In this document: positions 23,116-35,569 of the stretch, in pieces
Numbering within the stretch: position 1 is the stretch's first letter
Layout: each line of letters begins with the position of its first letter
Origin: Rhynochetos jubatus
Lineage: Eukaryota; Chordata; Aves; Eurypygiformes; Rhynochetidae
NCBI GenBank assembly: GCA_027574665.1
Contig: CM050648.1
Span: 45,231,700-45,295,699, forward strand
Direction: 5' to 3'
Length of the DNA: 64,000 nucleotides
Program-made: the position numbers and the translations under genes
Notes under the pieces: model-generated
Database searches by the model: none
The model's input: the letters and a program-made list of their open reading frames with translations, nothing else
Told to the model about the DNA's origin: nothing

Positions 23116-25183
23116 AACTAAGCATGTAGAAGGAATAAGAACACAAAAGCTCTTAACAGTATCAGGAAAAAATAAAAGACCATTTTTCACAGGGTTATGT
23201 CCATATTCTAAGTAAGGGCAGGAAGCTCTTTTGATATTCAAGAAAATATAGCCTTAACGATACAACCAGAAACTGACAGCATACTTTTGTTAAAATTCAA
23301 AATACAGGGTTTTAAACAGCTGACAGCTAATTTAGGTGATGTTAGACATTCAAAGAAATGAAAGAGCTGTTTCTGTAATATTTCTGGGTTTGTACCTAAC
23401 TCAAACAGCCATACACTTCACGGCCTCATTTCCATGGTAAATTTTTTTTTAGGAAATAATACACTACACTTTGAATGAGTATTTCTTCTTTCAGTCAAAT
23501 AGAAACCACCAAGAAATCAAAGATTCATAATGGAATATAAAAAATACCACTAAAATACCATGTAGCAACAAAGCTCTCATAGGCCAAAGAACTACTAAAC
23601 TGCAATCAGTTTATGCAAAAGGCTGTACAAATATGCCTGAGAACAGAGGTTGTCACAGTCAGAGGTAGGCGGATTTGAGGCACAAAAATCCAAATCAGTG
23701 AGAAAAAGTCCTGCCTAAACTTGAGGTTGGTTAAAGTCACTAGAACCCTTCTTACTTGGCATGAACTACACCATGTTGCAGGATATTACTTCTACAAAAG
23801 CGCAAGATTGCCAGAATCTGGGTTGATAAACACCTTTCCTCCTGAATACAGTCAGGATGTAGAAACAAGGTGTTTCTCAGTTTGCAAGGAAAACTAATTC
23901 CACAGGTGCTTTCAGAACAGGCTCAGCATACACTTATAAACTAAGGACTCCACAAAAAGCAGGTTGTGGCCACCATGCTTAAATGGAGCAGGAAGAAGAA
24001 TTTGTGTCACTGACATCTTTGCACTTCTCATTCAACACCAGGTTAATCATATACAGACATGGGCCGGGAGGCAGGATTCCTCCCACCCTACTGAGCGCCC
24101 TAAGCACTAAGCAACAGCGTCATGCTTGCTTTTTGCTCAGCCTGGTTCAGTGAACCTCATGGTCCTTGCAAGCAGCTGACAGTGGCACAAACAAGAAACT
24201 ACGCCAGGTCATCCTGTCTCACACCTGGTAGGACACCCTCTAAGGGGATGAGCCTAAGAAGAAGATTTGATTCACCTTCCCCCCTCTATATAGGCTAGTG
24301 AGAAGAGAGAGGCCATGTCTCCCTCATCCAGATAAGCACTCTGACCTGCAAGCTTTCCCTCTGGTTACAGTGTGGAAGAGCAGTTGACGGCTTGCTTTTG
24401 CACACTTCAAAGAGGACGCTGAGCTCTGGATCATGGCTAGATAGAGGAATTTCCCCACAAACCCTGCAGAGGCTTGGCGATGGCTATGACTTCAGGCACA
24501 TCCTAGCTAAAGTTCAGTGCTCCCTCCTGGCTTGTTCTAGACAGCCAGCTATTTGTGTGAGGGTTTCCCAACTCATCCTTATGAATCACCACTTTTTGGT
24601 GTACAGTCCAGTGTACTTAGACTGACGGTTTCCCATCTGGTGAGAAGATTGCTGAGCTCATTGAACATAGCATTAATTAACAATGCAACAGTTACAAACT
24701 GTTCTGGAGCAATAAGCACGCCTTCACATTTGCCTTGCTTTCTGACTGACTCCTTTCCTGATGAAAAGGCACTGGAACAGCACATTATTAGCATCCTCTG
24801 TTTTATTAGTATGACGGTCCTCATGTACGTCAACGAGAGATTTACATGGCAGACCAGCATGACACTGACATTCTGAATCGTCAGCAACCCCATCTGGTTT
24901 ATGCAGGGTCTCATAAAAACAGCATGCGTGCCCATAAACTCAGAAATGCCTTCAGCACCATGGAGGAAGTTGCCACTCAGGCAGAGTTACCTTCATGTGA
25001 TCCTCAGGGTTGCAGAACTGGACATAATTTTCATCAGACCAGGCTCAAAAGTTCTGACAGTGGAGCCTGTACATGAACCTAGATGGCAAATCATCAATAA
25101 TCATAAAATGCAAGTTTAAGTGACCAAGCAGCAACTAACTTTACCAAATTTAGGAAACTAAGGTCACCCACTTCGATCTTGTA
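23116..25183. other. Unique noncoding sequence
   Basis: No gene is supported. Frames at 24392-25119 overlap one another on both strands and have no recognisable features. If the minus-strand exon ending at 25202 is real, this region is its downstream flank. Confidence 0.45.
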
Positions 25184-25189
25184 TTTATT
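25184..25189 (-). terminator. Possible polyadenylation signal AATAAA
   Basis: The plus strand reads TTTATT, that is AATAAA on the minus strand, starting 12 bases after the candidate stop codon at 25202-25204. It would give an unusually short 3' UTR. In AT-rich DNA this hexamer is common, so it supports the terminal exon only weakly. Confidence 0.25.
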
Positions 25190-25201
25190 TTCTAATGTCC
25201 T

Positions 25202-25339
25202 CTACCGTTCTGCTTCAGCTCCCATCATGCTTGTCAGCAAATACTCCATAGAGGTCTCACTGTTCTCCATCCCTGAGCTTGACACTGTGCTCCATGGTGG
25301 ATTATTGTGGCGTTCCTGCTGGGCGTGCTGGGCCTGCCA
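25202..25339 (-). CDS. Candidate terminal coding exon, product unknown
   Basis: On the minus strand a textbook acceptor (CTTGTTTTTTTTATTTGCAG) is followed by 45 codons and a TAG stop. The peptide begins WQAQHAQQERHNNPPWSTV and ends MEYLLTSMMGAEAER. The open frame starts exactly in phase 0. A Gln-rich mini-exon 3.5 kb upstream (28818-28850) also ends in phase 0, so the two join as ...SQQLQQ/WQAQHAQQ, making a continuous Gln-rich and probably helical stretch. An AATAAA lies just after the stop. The composition (Gln-rich helix, Ser-rich linker, amphipathic end) would suit the C-terminus of a transcription factor or cofactor, but that is only an impression. I do not recognise the protein. A decoy exon remains possible. 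Confidence 0.32.
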   Translation of the reverse strand, partial: WQAQHAQQERHNNPPWSTVSSSGMENSETSMEYLLTSMMGAEAER

Positions 25340-26840
25340 CTGCAAATAAAAAAACAAGAGGCTGAGATAATGCAGCCACCAAACCTAGCAGAAGTCTGGC
25401 TGAAATTATTCTGAAATGCTCCTCTACTGTCTACACTGTTCCCTGCCAAGTCTCCCCACCCTCCGATGTCATTTTCTCCTCTCTTTTATAAGAGGAAATG
25501 GATGCTAAATCAGCAAGTTAGGTTTGCTCCTTAACATAACAATTGCTAACAATACACCTTTTCCCCTTTGTTATAAATTACTTTAGTGTGTAATTCAGCC
25601 AACTGAGAAGACAGGCACTGCTTACACATAGTCTCCCTCCTTTTGTGTAAGGTCAGGACTAGCTGCATTCACCAGCCTAGAGACAACAACAGCTTCTTCC
25701 TTCCACTCTGGCGGCATCCATAGCTCTCTTTCTGCTACTATCTCTCTTTACCCCCAGGAAACTGGGATCCCAGGACTGTTGCAAACAGAGGAAGAACAAC
25801 ACTTCAGTCATCTGACATGCTGAAGACTAGATCCTAACGTCCAGTTATTCCATAGAATTTTTTCTGTGGCATTCACCAAAAAAAACTTATTTATCACTAT
25901 TTCCTACTTACATACTGAATTCTATTGCAATTCAATGTTTAAATACCTTTGGAGACTGTCCTTAATTTCTTTGGCTATATAAAACATGACCCGTTAGGTC
26001 ACTTCAGCAATGGTGGAGCCGCACATCATTGCACAATCTCCTACAGCACCCTTAGGCACAACATCACTACCACAAAACCCAGAGACATCCCCTTCCAGAC
26101 TCCCACCCAGCCTAACAATATCCCTACCAGACCACTCATGTAGGAGATGGAAGTCAATATCTGCCTCCACAGCCTTCATGTGCCTTACCATCTGCACGGA
26201 AAAGGGCTGTCCTTTCCCAAAGACTCTATACTGGGTTACACAAGCAGGTCCTATATGTATTTATCTCATTTCCTTGATGTATTCTCAAAGTCTTGGATGT
26301 CCTCTCCCTGTAGGAAGACTACACAGATAGACCAGTCAGGAGGACCCACCAACACCTACGCATCTGGCAAAGCCCAGATGGAGAGAGAGAGAAATGGAGA
26401 ACATCCTCAGAGCATGATGTGTGTGTATGCATGGGGGACTGGGAGCAAAGGCCTTCCCTGTGGAAGTCACACAAAGCTCTGGATGAGGAAAACAGCCTTC
26501 CAGCCCTCCCTGATCTGCTTTGCAGCCAGGCAGCTCGCAGGCAGTCAAGCTTATGCTACCAAAATTCTGATACATCAGCTATGCAAAAGACAGGAAACAT
26601 CAAGACAAGTCTCTTTGTTCATGGCTCTGTACAGATGTCTTATCAAATCTCTGTGCCAACAGCATTTGGCTGTACGTCTAGCACAACCCACTCAAGAAGG
26701 ACACATGTTCTTTGTTCTTCATGGGCAACCTCCAAATCAAAATCAAGGAGTGACCAATTTGGCTCCTGGGCAGATGACCTGGAGACAATAGCACAGATAT
26801 CCTCCCAACACCCTCCCCATGACAGAAGAGGAAAGAAAAA
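25340..26840. other. Noncoding; candidate last intron, part 1
   Basis: The acceptor of the candidate terminal exon lies at its left edge. Plus-strand frames at 26010-26330, 26147-26791 and 26419-26862 are long for chance, but they overlap in different frames, have no family features and run into the CR1 copy. I treat them as chance. Confidence 0.45.
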
Positions 26841-27480
26841 TCACAGAATCCTAGAACTGTAGAATGGTTTAGGTTGGAAGGGACTTTAAAGACCATCCAG
26901 TTCCAACCTCCCTGCCATGGGCAGGGACACCCTCCACTAGAGCAGGTTGCTCAAAGCCCCATCCAGCCTGGCCTTGAACACTGCCAGGGATGGGGCATCC
27001 ACAGCTTCTCTGGGCAGCCTGTTCCAGTGCCTCACCACCCTCTCCAGGAAGAATTTCTTCCTGATGTCCAACCTAAATCTACTCTCTTTCTCTTTAAACC
27101 CATTACCCCTTGTCCTGTCACTACAGACCCTTGTAAAAAGTCACAACCCCCAGTTTCCTTGTCGGCCCCTTCAGGTACTGGAAGGTGCTCTAAGGTCTCC
27201 CCGGAGCCTTCTCTTCTCCAGGCTGAACAAGCCCAACTCTCTCAGCCTGTCCCGATAGCAGAGGTGCTCCAGCCCTCTGAGCATCTTCGTGACCTCCTCT
27301 GGGCTCGCTCCAATGGTCTATATCCTTCTTATGTTGGGGGCCCCACAGCTGGACACAGTACTCCAGGGTGGGGTGTCACAAGAGCAGAGCAGAGGTGGAG
27401 AATCCCCTCCCTCGACCTGCTGGCCACGCTTCTCTGGATAAAGCCCAGGATACGGTTGGCTTTCTGGGTTGCCAAAAAGG
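26841..27480 (-). mobile_element. CR1 LINE 3' portion, 5'-truncated (reverse orientation)
   Basis: About 640 bases read as the reverse complement of CR1. The element's 3' end is at 26841 (TCACAGAATCCTAGAACTGT), followed by GGTTTAGGTTGGAAGGGACT, TCCAACCTCCCTGCCATGGG, the CAGCCTGTTCCAGTGCCTCA segment, the CCAGGCTGAACAAGCCCAAC segment and, near the break, CCTCGACCTGCTGGCCACGC and ATACGGTTGGCTTTCTGGG. CR1 identity is lost at about 27480, a 5' truncation typical of the family. It is the least diverged of the three copies, so probably the youngest. It holds only the end of the reverse-transcriptase frame and the 3' UTR and cannot move by itself. Confidence 0.97.
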
Positions 27481-28817
27481 GACATCCTGCTCTGTCCTGT
27501 CTTGTGGGGACTCCTTTGCTCCAACGCCTTGCGCAGGGGAGCCACCGCAGTGGCTGTGGTGCTGCCTGCAGGACATAGAAGAAACCGCAGAAGGGCTGTC
27601 AGTAACTTGCCACAAGGCTCAACGCCAATCTCCAGCTCTTGCCAGCCCTCCCAGTTCTTTCACTCCAAATCTGATTGTTTGAGATTTGTCAGCGGGCTGA
27701 GGAGGTGAATTTCACAGAGCCTAGGGATACCAAGTGATGTGCCTGTGCGTGCATAGTGGGCCCTGACACCATGATAATTACCCATAAGGGCTGAATAACT
27801 ATCTATATAAATTAGGAAGATTTGAGGCATTATTACCCACTTGGAATAGATCATGAGAGCATGTTTTTCTGAGGACACAACTCTCAGGTTAATACACATG
27901 CTGTGGGCATTGTTGTGTCAGATTTCAGGTCCTACACTTCCAATTCATTTCAGAATTTAGTCAAATTTAAAGGACATCATTGTTGTTTCCAGTTCATTTG
28001 AGAGAGCAAGTCTGAGGTGCACACTTGATCACATTTTCTTAACATGTATACTGTGTAATTTTTAACTCCCCCTCTACTTGCTCTGTTGCAGATTCAGTTC
28101 TACAACACAAATGTTCATTACTGAGTGATTTATTACAATATTAAGTATTAATGGCCAGTCCCACAATTTACATGATCAGCGTAGCTGCACTGAAGTCCTT
28201 GAATGAATGCTAATTTACAGCAGTGGGTAGTCTTGTGCTTAGAATATCAAGATTTTAAAAAAGCTTTATTTTATTTTTATTTCTGTCCAGCTGAACTGCT
28301 GTGGGGAGAGAGTAGTGTCATCGCTCTTTGGCAAGACTCTCTCAACTTCATATCTGTTCTCATGAAGCTTCCAGTCAAGTTTTTGCAGACTCAGACATTT
28401 GGTTACTGTGGTTTCAATATGCATCTCAGCCTACAGATGCTCAGCTGAAGAAACCACCAATTCCAATCCTCTGGTAGCTCACCTATCATCATTAGTGTAA
28501 ACCAACCAGCCTTTCCTCCACCAGCAGCCTAAATTCCCCGAAGCGCTGTTTCCAGATGGGGAAACTGCCTTCACAGACACCTGTTACATCTCATAATATC
28601 AGATAGCACAACGTCTGTAATTCTATCTCAGACTCATCCTACAACTTTGTGAGTCACACTGCATGTTTCATGTACCCAGTGAACTAAAGCAAACAAACAG
28701 GAACTATTTGTATTCTTCTTATTTATGCCAGGGCTCATAATAAACCCCTTTGGAAACACTTCCGAACAGGTAGCAGCCGGCACACAAGGTTTGCCAAGGA
28801 TTTAAACTAGTCTTTAC
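27481..28817. other. Unique noncoding; candidate last intron, part 2
   Basis: There is no gene, and CR1 similarity stops at the left edge. The 28203-28448 plus-strand frame has no recognisable features. Confidence 0.5.
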
Positions 28818-28850
28818 CTGTTGCAGCTGTTGGGAAATTTCTAGCTGTTG
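28818..28850 (-). CDS. Candidate 33-base mini-exon (Gln-rich), product unknown
   Basis: The minus strand reads acceptor TACGCTTCTAG, then 11 codons encoding QQLEISQQLQQ, then donor CAG/GTAAAGACT. It is in phase 0 at both ends, so it can be included or skipped without shifting frame. It joins in frame to the candidate terminal exon at 25202-25339, and the Gln-rich character continues across the junction. The acceptor's pyrimidine tract is weak, as is usual for mini-exons. The frame is closed immediately upstream by the TAG that forms the acceptor, so coding would require splicing. The intron to the next candidate exon would be only about 86 bases. Confidence 0.25.
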
Positions 28851-28936
28851 CTAGAAGCGTACTTGTACCTGCATGCTGGGATTGGGAGTGTGAGCAGGTG
28901 TTTGCAAACCACAGTTACATTGCTAACCGTGCTTAC

Positions 28937-28991
28937 TGTCTCAGGCTCAGTACTAATCAGAGTAGCAATGTCTGCTTCCTGAAACACCTTG
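28937..28991 (-). CDS. Candidate 55-base coding exon, product unknown
   Basis: The minus strand has a strong acceptor (GACTCTTTCTTTGCAG), then 55 bases, then donor GAGACA/GTAAGCACG. Read in the frame demanded by the mini-exon downstream, it encodes KVFQEADIATLISTEPET without a stop and leaves in phase 0. A tandem acceptor (CAGCAAG) could shorten the start by four bases. The previous exon is not identified. A well-placed donor at 29094-29095 (CAGG/GTAAGGAGC) supplies the right phase, but its frame meets a TGA within 33 bases. The chain is therefore incomplete at its 5' end. Confidence 0.25.
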
Positions 28992-31149
28992 CTGCAAAGA
29001 AAGAGTCTCATTCCATTTGTTTTACAACAGTGATCAGAACTGCTCTAAGCTATAAAAGCCTCTCCAGCTAATTTCTGTGTGCAGTGCGATGCTCCTTACC
29101 CTGAAGGGCCTTTAAGATTTGACCCCTTTCACTGTTTTTCCTGCTGTCAGCCAGGACAGCAAAAGAAGAGGTGGCATGCGGGCTGAAAAGCCTCACAGTC
29201 CTCAATCAGCCCTTTGTCTTTCATGAGCAGCTTTTTATCCAGGGGCAACAGTCCTTTTCCATTACCAGTAAAAATGAACCCCCCAGTAGGGGTGATGAAG
29301 AAACAATAAAACTAATCATTAAGCAGGCCTGCTGAGAAGTGAATTCCAGTCCCAGGTCAGATCTAATTGCATTTTGACACTGAAGCAATGGCCTGGTCAT
29401 TTATATTAGCAATGTCATGGGTTTTATTTATTTGTCTCCATTCTGCTCTCCATCCCCACAAAGAAAGAAATATTAATGTGTAGATCAACAAAAAGATGCA
29501 CATAGAGACCAGAATAAACGTACTGTCCAGGCGTGGACTTTGCAAGTTTTTAAAATACTCCTTTTAGCCAAGATCAATTGTGGAAAAACTAAAAACAAAT
29601 ACAGCACTTTGGAAAATGATGAGAAACTGTAAAAGGGAGATTTAGTAAAAAATATGGTAGTGTCATGGCCTATTACCAAGGAAAACCATGTACACAGGGG
29701 AGGAAAGACAAATTAAATTACACATATAAGCACACAAGATATATATCTGTAGCTGTGATTTTTGAAACTAAGGAGATTTAGATACCTACCTTTGAGTAAA
29801 CACAACAGAAATACACTACTTTTGAGTTCAAGTACAGCAAACGCATGCACGTGGCATAAACACACATCCATTAAGAAATTCCTGACAAAAACAACTACCT
29901 ATAGATCCCTTTCCTCTCTTGCCACCTTCCTTTTACTGCTTTAACCATTAATGATGTTTTGCCCTGGTCTGCATCCCCAGCCTCCTCCCCCACTGTTTTT
30001 TATGCCCAGACTGCCGGGCAGCCTCCCGGCCTGAGACTCTTCCTTCAAGAATACAAACAAGATGCCTTTGCATCTGACTGAACACAATGGGACTCTCTTC
30101 AAAGCCAAGCAATATTTTTCCTATCATTGTTTGCAGGGGAAGAGTCACTGCACTCTGCTCAGATATTACGGTCGCACGAGCATTATTAGCTTACGGGTAG
30201 ATTTGCTGCCATAAGAGGATTCGTACAGCTAACAAGATTGCTTAATCCCTTCCTAGGTCCCTCAGCATTTGTAACAAGTTTTGTAATTGCTTTTAAATAA
30301 AATTCCCTGACCTTGGAAACTCACTTGCAAGCCAACTCAATCCTCTGGCTTTTTTCCCTTCATATAGCTTTTATGACCTCTCCTATCTGGATATCAAGCC
30401 CTTTCTCAGAAGTATCTTAGTCCAATCCTCCTGATGTTATCCAGAACTGAAAGCCCTCAGCATGTGCTTTGGATCCAATCCCTACCTGGCTGCTGTGCTC
30501 AGAGGGGCGTTGATCGAATCTGGTAACAACAAATCAGGGCCCAGAAAATGTATTTGTAGAACCTGGAGTTGTTCCATCTAATTGGAAGCAGGTTTTCACA
30601 ACTCATTTACTGAAGAAAACTTCCTTATCAGGTGAGGATGTGACTAACTTCCCCCCAGATACCATGTTGTGGTTCTTATCAAAAACACTTGAAGAGATTT
30701 TTTTCTTTATCCATGGAATCAGGTTTCAGAACTTGCTTTATTGAAAGCCACGGTATGGCAGGGTGACAATTTTGCCTAGTATACGCCATGCACTTGCCAT
30801 GTTCTAGGTTTAGCAGCAATCCTGAGCCGGGCCTGTCCTGGTGGCACAGGAGGAAGCAGACTAGGTATGCCACAGTTAGTTACTTCAATTAAGCTCCATG
30901 CCACTATGAATACAATGCTACCAGTACCCAAACTAGCTACTTTAACAACTCATTTATTCCCAGCATTTTCCAACCTTGCGAACGCCTTGCCTATTGTCAA
31001 GGCAGGCATGCATTCCCTGTTGCATTTGTGTGCCCACACTGATTTTATTTCATTACCTGAGGTGAATGTCTTAAGTCACCCATGAATGCCAGGCTGAATA
31101 CCTCTGAGATGCTCTAGGACACTCAGCCCTCTCTGTGCAGATACACCGT
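28992..31149. other. AT-rich unique sequence
   Basis: No supported gene or repeat is seen. It would be the intron upstream of the candidate minus-strand exons if those are real. Confidence 0.45.
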
Positions 31150-31295
31150 ACGAGCCATGCTGGAGTGCTTGGGTTCTGCTTCCACCAGGGCCGCTGAATT
31201 GCTGGACAAATTTGAACAAACCCCGTAAATTGTGCCTACATTTCATCCTTTCATCTAACGTATTACAGGGGAGTTCCCTACTTCTCTAGGGTATT
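31150..31295 (+). repeat. Possible MIR-like relic
   Basis: CTTGGGTTCTGCTTCCACCA, then CGCTGAATTGCTGGACAAAT, then a 'cctacatttcatcctttcatctaa'-like part follow the order of forward MIR ('cctgggttct...ctgccactgaatt...cctcagtttccccatctgtaa'). Divergence is high, so this is tentative. Confidence 0.35.
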
Positions 31296-33320
31296 CTGTG
31301 GCTTCGTAAACACTTAAAGGGTGGGCTGGATCAGTGTGTAACAAGGTGGAAAAGACAGGGTCTTGCATCTAGAACTGTTAACCTACTGAAGATCTAAATC
31401 ACATGAAAAGCTCCAGGGATTTCATTCCCAAGAAGGTGAGCACCTAAAACATACTCAACACATTACAGACATTACTGAAATGTAATTAAATAGTAAATAT
31501 TATTATAGTAATAACTTAGCACTTTTCTTTCCGAGATTGAAAAAACAGTTAACTCTAATTAAGACTCAACTCGTGAAACACAACCTCTTTGCAGTGGACA
31601 GGACTATATGTGTAAAGGTTTGCATCAACATGACCCAACAGATTAGTGCAGGAAAGCAAGGAAAACACCACATCCAACCTGCAAGTTCAGAGGGAATTAG
31701 GTGAACAGAAGGATCCCAGGTGGAACTGGGATTAGGGCACTTGAAGTAAATTGCTAGAGAAACGATTACAGAATGCTTAAGACCAGTAATTGTGAAGAAG
31801 CTTTTTAATATCTTTTCTGAAGAATACTACCCGCACCAGCGGTGTTCCCTGTGTCCTACCAGGACAGGAGTACTGATTCAGGTGAGGATGTGCCACCTGC
31901 AGAGAGAGCAGGTACTGCTGACCACAGTGCTAGGGGGCTGCAAGAAGTACCCCAGCCCCAAAGAGAAGTCAGAATGTTGCCAGGCAGTGAGAGTCTCTTG
32001 AATAAGGCACTTCACAGAATCCTCTCTCCTCCATATCAAGCTGTCCAGGACCTTTTTCTCCCATAGTTCCACATATCTTGAAGTGTGAGCAGAGGAATTT
32101 AATTGCAAACCATCTCCGTTCCTCTGATATCCATAACTTTAAGCTACTATTGTATTTTATACCTTGCATAAGTCAACTACATTCATTTTCACCAATTATT
32201 TTCCCTTAATCTCCATGCCCTTTCCTAATCTCGATAAAATTATTTTAAACTTTAAATCCATTTCATTTTCCAGCTTTTGTCATTAGTGCAATGAGATTGC
32301 CGCTTTTCCTGAAACGGTAAATTATTTCTTAAACTCTTTTTCCTTTATATTTTTTTAATTTTCTAAAATAGTTCTGCACCAGAAATTACTTGGTTTTATA
32401 CTAGACACAACAGTTAAAACTCCCACATATTATTTATCAGAAAGAAATGAAAAATTGCCATTTCGTTATTTTTATTAAGCACATAACACATCACATGAAT
32501 ATGTGCCCAGACACTAAAATTTCAACCACCCCCAAACTCAAGACTACTTAGATACTACAAAATAAATCTGTCAGGTCTTGATTCAAAATTCTTTGAACCA
32601 GAGAGAGTAGATTAATTGATTTTATTGCTTTTGCTCCATGCTTTTAAAGGTAGTATCAGAATACTTGGAGATACTGAATTTTTACACACAGCTAACCTCC
32701 AAAGCCTGGGAAAGCCTGGGTTTGTGAATGACAACTGAAAAATTATCCACAGAAATCATCCTGTGTAGCTGGGAAAAGTTGGCAATTCTTCATACTCTCT
32801 CCACATCATCTTAGGCCAAAGAAAAGACTATTGGGAAGAGTTTCCAAGTGCCATATAGAATCTGTTTCATTTTGTGGACGTTATGCGCATGTCCTGTATA
32901 GAAACACAAGACAGGATCACAGCACTGAGTTTCAGGTGGGCAACCAGGCACAGTGCAACGACCCTGGTACAACATCAAAGCACCCACCCCATTTCACTTG
33001 TAGGCTACTAGCCTACACTACTGGTAGACTGAGCTCAATGGAGTCATTTGAACTTCAAGATACATCACTTAATGAATTATCACTACTCACACAAATCACT
33101 GAAAACCTCTCCTATGACACTTGTGCTTTTAAATAAAATCACTGGGCAGGTGGAGGTTGGTAGACCATGCCTATGCCTCTTTAGGCAGACCCTCTTCTCC
33201 CTCTGCTGCTGAATTTAGAAACATCACCTCTAAAATTAATAATCTCACGCAATAGCCTTATACATTGTCTCCTAAGCTACCCTGAAGCCCTTGAAAATGC
33301 ATATGAACATTACTGGGGGA
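31296..33320. other. AT-rich noncoding sequence
   Basis: No gene is supported. A Cys-containing frame at 31792-32001 is discussed under rejected items. A short tandem duplication of AAAGCCTGGG lies at about 32700-32719. Confidence 0.5.
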
Positions 33321-33326
33321 GGGGGG

Positions 33327-33372
33327 AGAAACAAACAAACAAAAAAACCTGCAAACCAAACAAACCAAAAAC
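33327..33372. repeat. A/C-only low-complexity tract
   Basis: Degenerate CAAA/CCAAA units resemble those at 7.0 and 38.7 kb. A G-rich run (GGGGGAGGGGGGAG) lies just before it at about 33312-33327. Confidence 0.8.
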
Positions 33373-34840
33373 ATGAGTGGGTTGTCCAACACCTATTGTC
33401 CCTGAGTTTAGGAAAACTGCTTTTAAATGAACCAGTAGACAATCAGGAACTTTCTGAGAGCTGTGAGAACAAACCTTTACTTATAAAAGCTTGACTGCAG
33501 CCTTCACAATACTCTAAAAATTAGGACAGCTATTCTCGGGCTTTCTTGTCATTTATGATTTTTATTAACATCCATATCAGTTTCATCTCCCTGTCATGGA
33601 CCGAATTTCCAGAAGCTCCACTTCATAAGGCTTGTCAAAGCCTATTGTACACAAGAAATTACCTGGATAAAAATTCTGGTGTCAAGACAGAAGACAAAAA
33701 TCCTCCTCTCCTCTTCCATCCCCCAAAAGATTCACAGATACTCAGTGTAAGAGCATATTTTACCAGTAGTTTTCTTACTCAAGAGGAAGAATGACTTAGA
33801 AACCCCATTGAACAAATGACAAGTCTGATTGTCTCTGGGAGAGAAGTGAAGGAACAAAGAAATCTTGTCACACCTTGTTTTTCAGGCTGATGTTATTCAA
33901 GCCCCATATCCTTCCCTGCAATTCCTCATGGATCATTCTCCTCTGAAAATGCCGTTATTTATCTTACATTGAGACCATGAAATTTGCTTATTCAGTGCCT
34001 GTCTCTGTTCAGTTGGCCTCTCACGGAAGCCAGAAAATAGCATCTAGATGCATCTGAAAAAATGAAATGTAGTAAGAAGGTTTTGGGACAACTTATTATG
34101 GAGAAGTATGATGAATAAACAGAGAGAAAAAGTTACTAAATAAGTGAGGTTTCTTTCAATTCTACCTCTTCTGAGGAAGCAACAGATACTTTTCAGCCTC
34201 AGAAAAAATTTAAGTTTCAGTTTCAATTATCGGTTAGGATTCACCAGCCCAAGTTCACTAGTACACCGAATGCTTCATCCCTGGCAGCTATGTATTACTC
34301 CACTGGGGATAGCAACATGGAGAAGACAAAGCATTTTGTATCATCCCCTTGCACCACCTAAGTACTCCTGACCACTTGAAGCAGCTGTTGTAGTTCTACC
34401 GTAATACAGGAACAGGCAATTTTAGAACATGGTCTTGTTTGCACTGAAGGCAACAGTAACCTAATTTTGGTGTGAAGGTCTCTTGGGATCACCCTTCCTC
34501 TGACAAAACCCAGAGGGTAAAGGTCACTGGAAGCAAACTCCAAAACTGACTTCAACAGGGATGATAAATAAGGGAAAAATTAGGTCTTTAAGCCTAGGTG
34601 CTCTACCAAGATTTACCGGGAAGCAGCTAATATGCTGAGCATCCCTGTATTCCTTGCCCAGCTCCAAGCTTTCAGCCCCACTCCAAAAGAGCCAGGTTCC
34701 CTCAGGCCCTTTCCTTCCCACTGCCAGAGAGAGCTCTTGAAACCTCGCTGGAGCTTCCTCCCTCTCCTGCAGCACCAGGTTATTAAAGAGCCTGTATTCC
34801 TCTGCCTGCCCCCACAAACATAAATCCTCGTTTTACATTG
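33373..34840. other. Unique noncoding sequence
   Basis: No supported gene, RNA gene or recognisable mobile element. Confidence 0.5.
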
Positions 34841-35560
34841 CCTTTCCTTTAATGCTGAACATAAAAGAATGTAGTTTTTATTGGAGTTTTATCTTTGCCT
34901 GGGCTTCTAACAACCCGTACTGAACACACTGTTATTATGGCCCCTTCTGGATTTAGAGGCATATAAGCTGTTTGTGCTTGGCTGCATACATTGGTATTTT
35001 TATGTTCTTACGTGTCTTTATCTGTACAGTATCTCTGAATATGCTTGAAACTGTTTGAAAAAAACACCCTAAGACTTCATTCAAATAAAACTGTAGGAAA
35101 AGCGGTCTGCTGCATGTGTATTTCCTCATCACTTGAACTTTCACATTCAGCGAGGGCTGGAGTGTTTAATTTTGGCCATTATTTTTAATTTGACCATTAC
35201 AGTTAAAAGGCCGTGCCCCAGATTTGGCCCTGTGAAGAGGTAGTTTGCTCCAGTTTAAACGCGTATAAGGCATCACAGCATTTTCACATCATAGAAATGC
35301 GTCTCTCTCTCGTCTACTTTTTTTTTTCCTAATGTAAATTTTGCAATGCTAATTCCTTTCATAAGAGACATAGGGATAAGTGGTGGTTTACAGTTCAACC
35401 TTCCCCTGGTACCCATAAATATTTATTGTTTCTTGCCCTGTTTCAAGGCGCAGATGAAATTCATTTCTTCTGGGGGGTGGAGAGGGAAGAGATGCGGAGG
35501 GGCGAACATCATCTTTAAAGTATAAACGTGAAGAAAACGAAAACAGATGCGTGGAGAGGA
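34841..35560. promoter_or_regulatory. Possible conserved noncoding block upstream of the CpG island
   Basis: AT-rich, repeat-free sequence directly left of the CpG island, with homeodomain- and T-rich words (GTTTAATTTTGGCCATTATT, TTTTTAATTTGACCATTACA). Its position beside an island and the lack of repeats suggest proximal regulatory DNA. Conservation cannot be shown from one sequence. Confidence 0.3.
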
Positions 35561-35569
35561 AAAGAGAAG

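Noticed and set aside
26010..26862. Three long overlapping plus-strand open frames left of the CR1 copy
   Set aside because: They lie in different frames of the same DNA, have no recognisable domain or exon edges, and merge into the CR1 tail. Chance in GC-moderate DNA is the simplest explanation.
26874..27578. Plus-strand open frame of 234 codons
   Set aside because: It is the antisense reading of the CR1 copy at 26841-27480 and only runs a little past its truncated end, so it is not a gene.
29081..29126. Possible exon upstream of 28991 using the donor at 29094-29095
   Set aside because: The donor is strong, but the required frame meets a TGA within 33 bases and no acceptor avoids it.
31792..32001. 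Cys-containing plus-strand frame with a loose thrombospondin-type look (TRTGVLIQVRMC)
   Set aside because: The start is GTG rather than ATG, Cys spacing does not fit the domain, the conserved Trp residues are missing, and the exon edges are poor.
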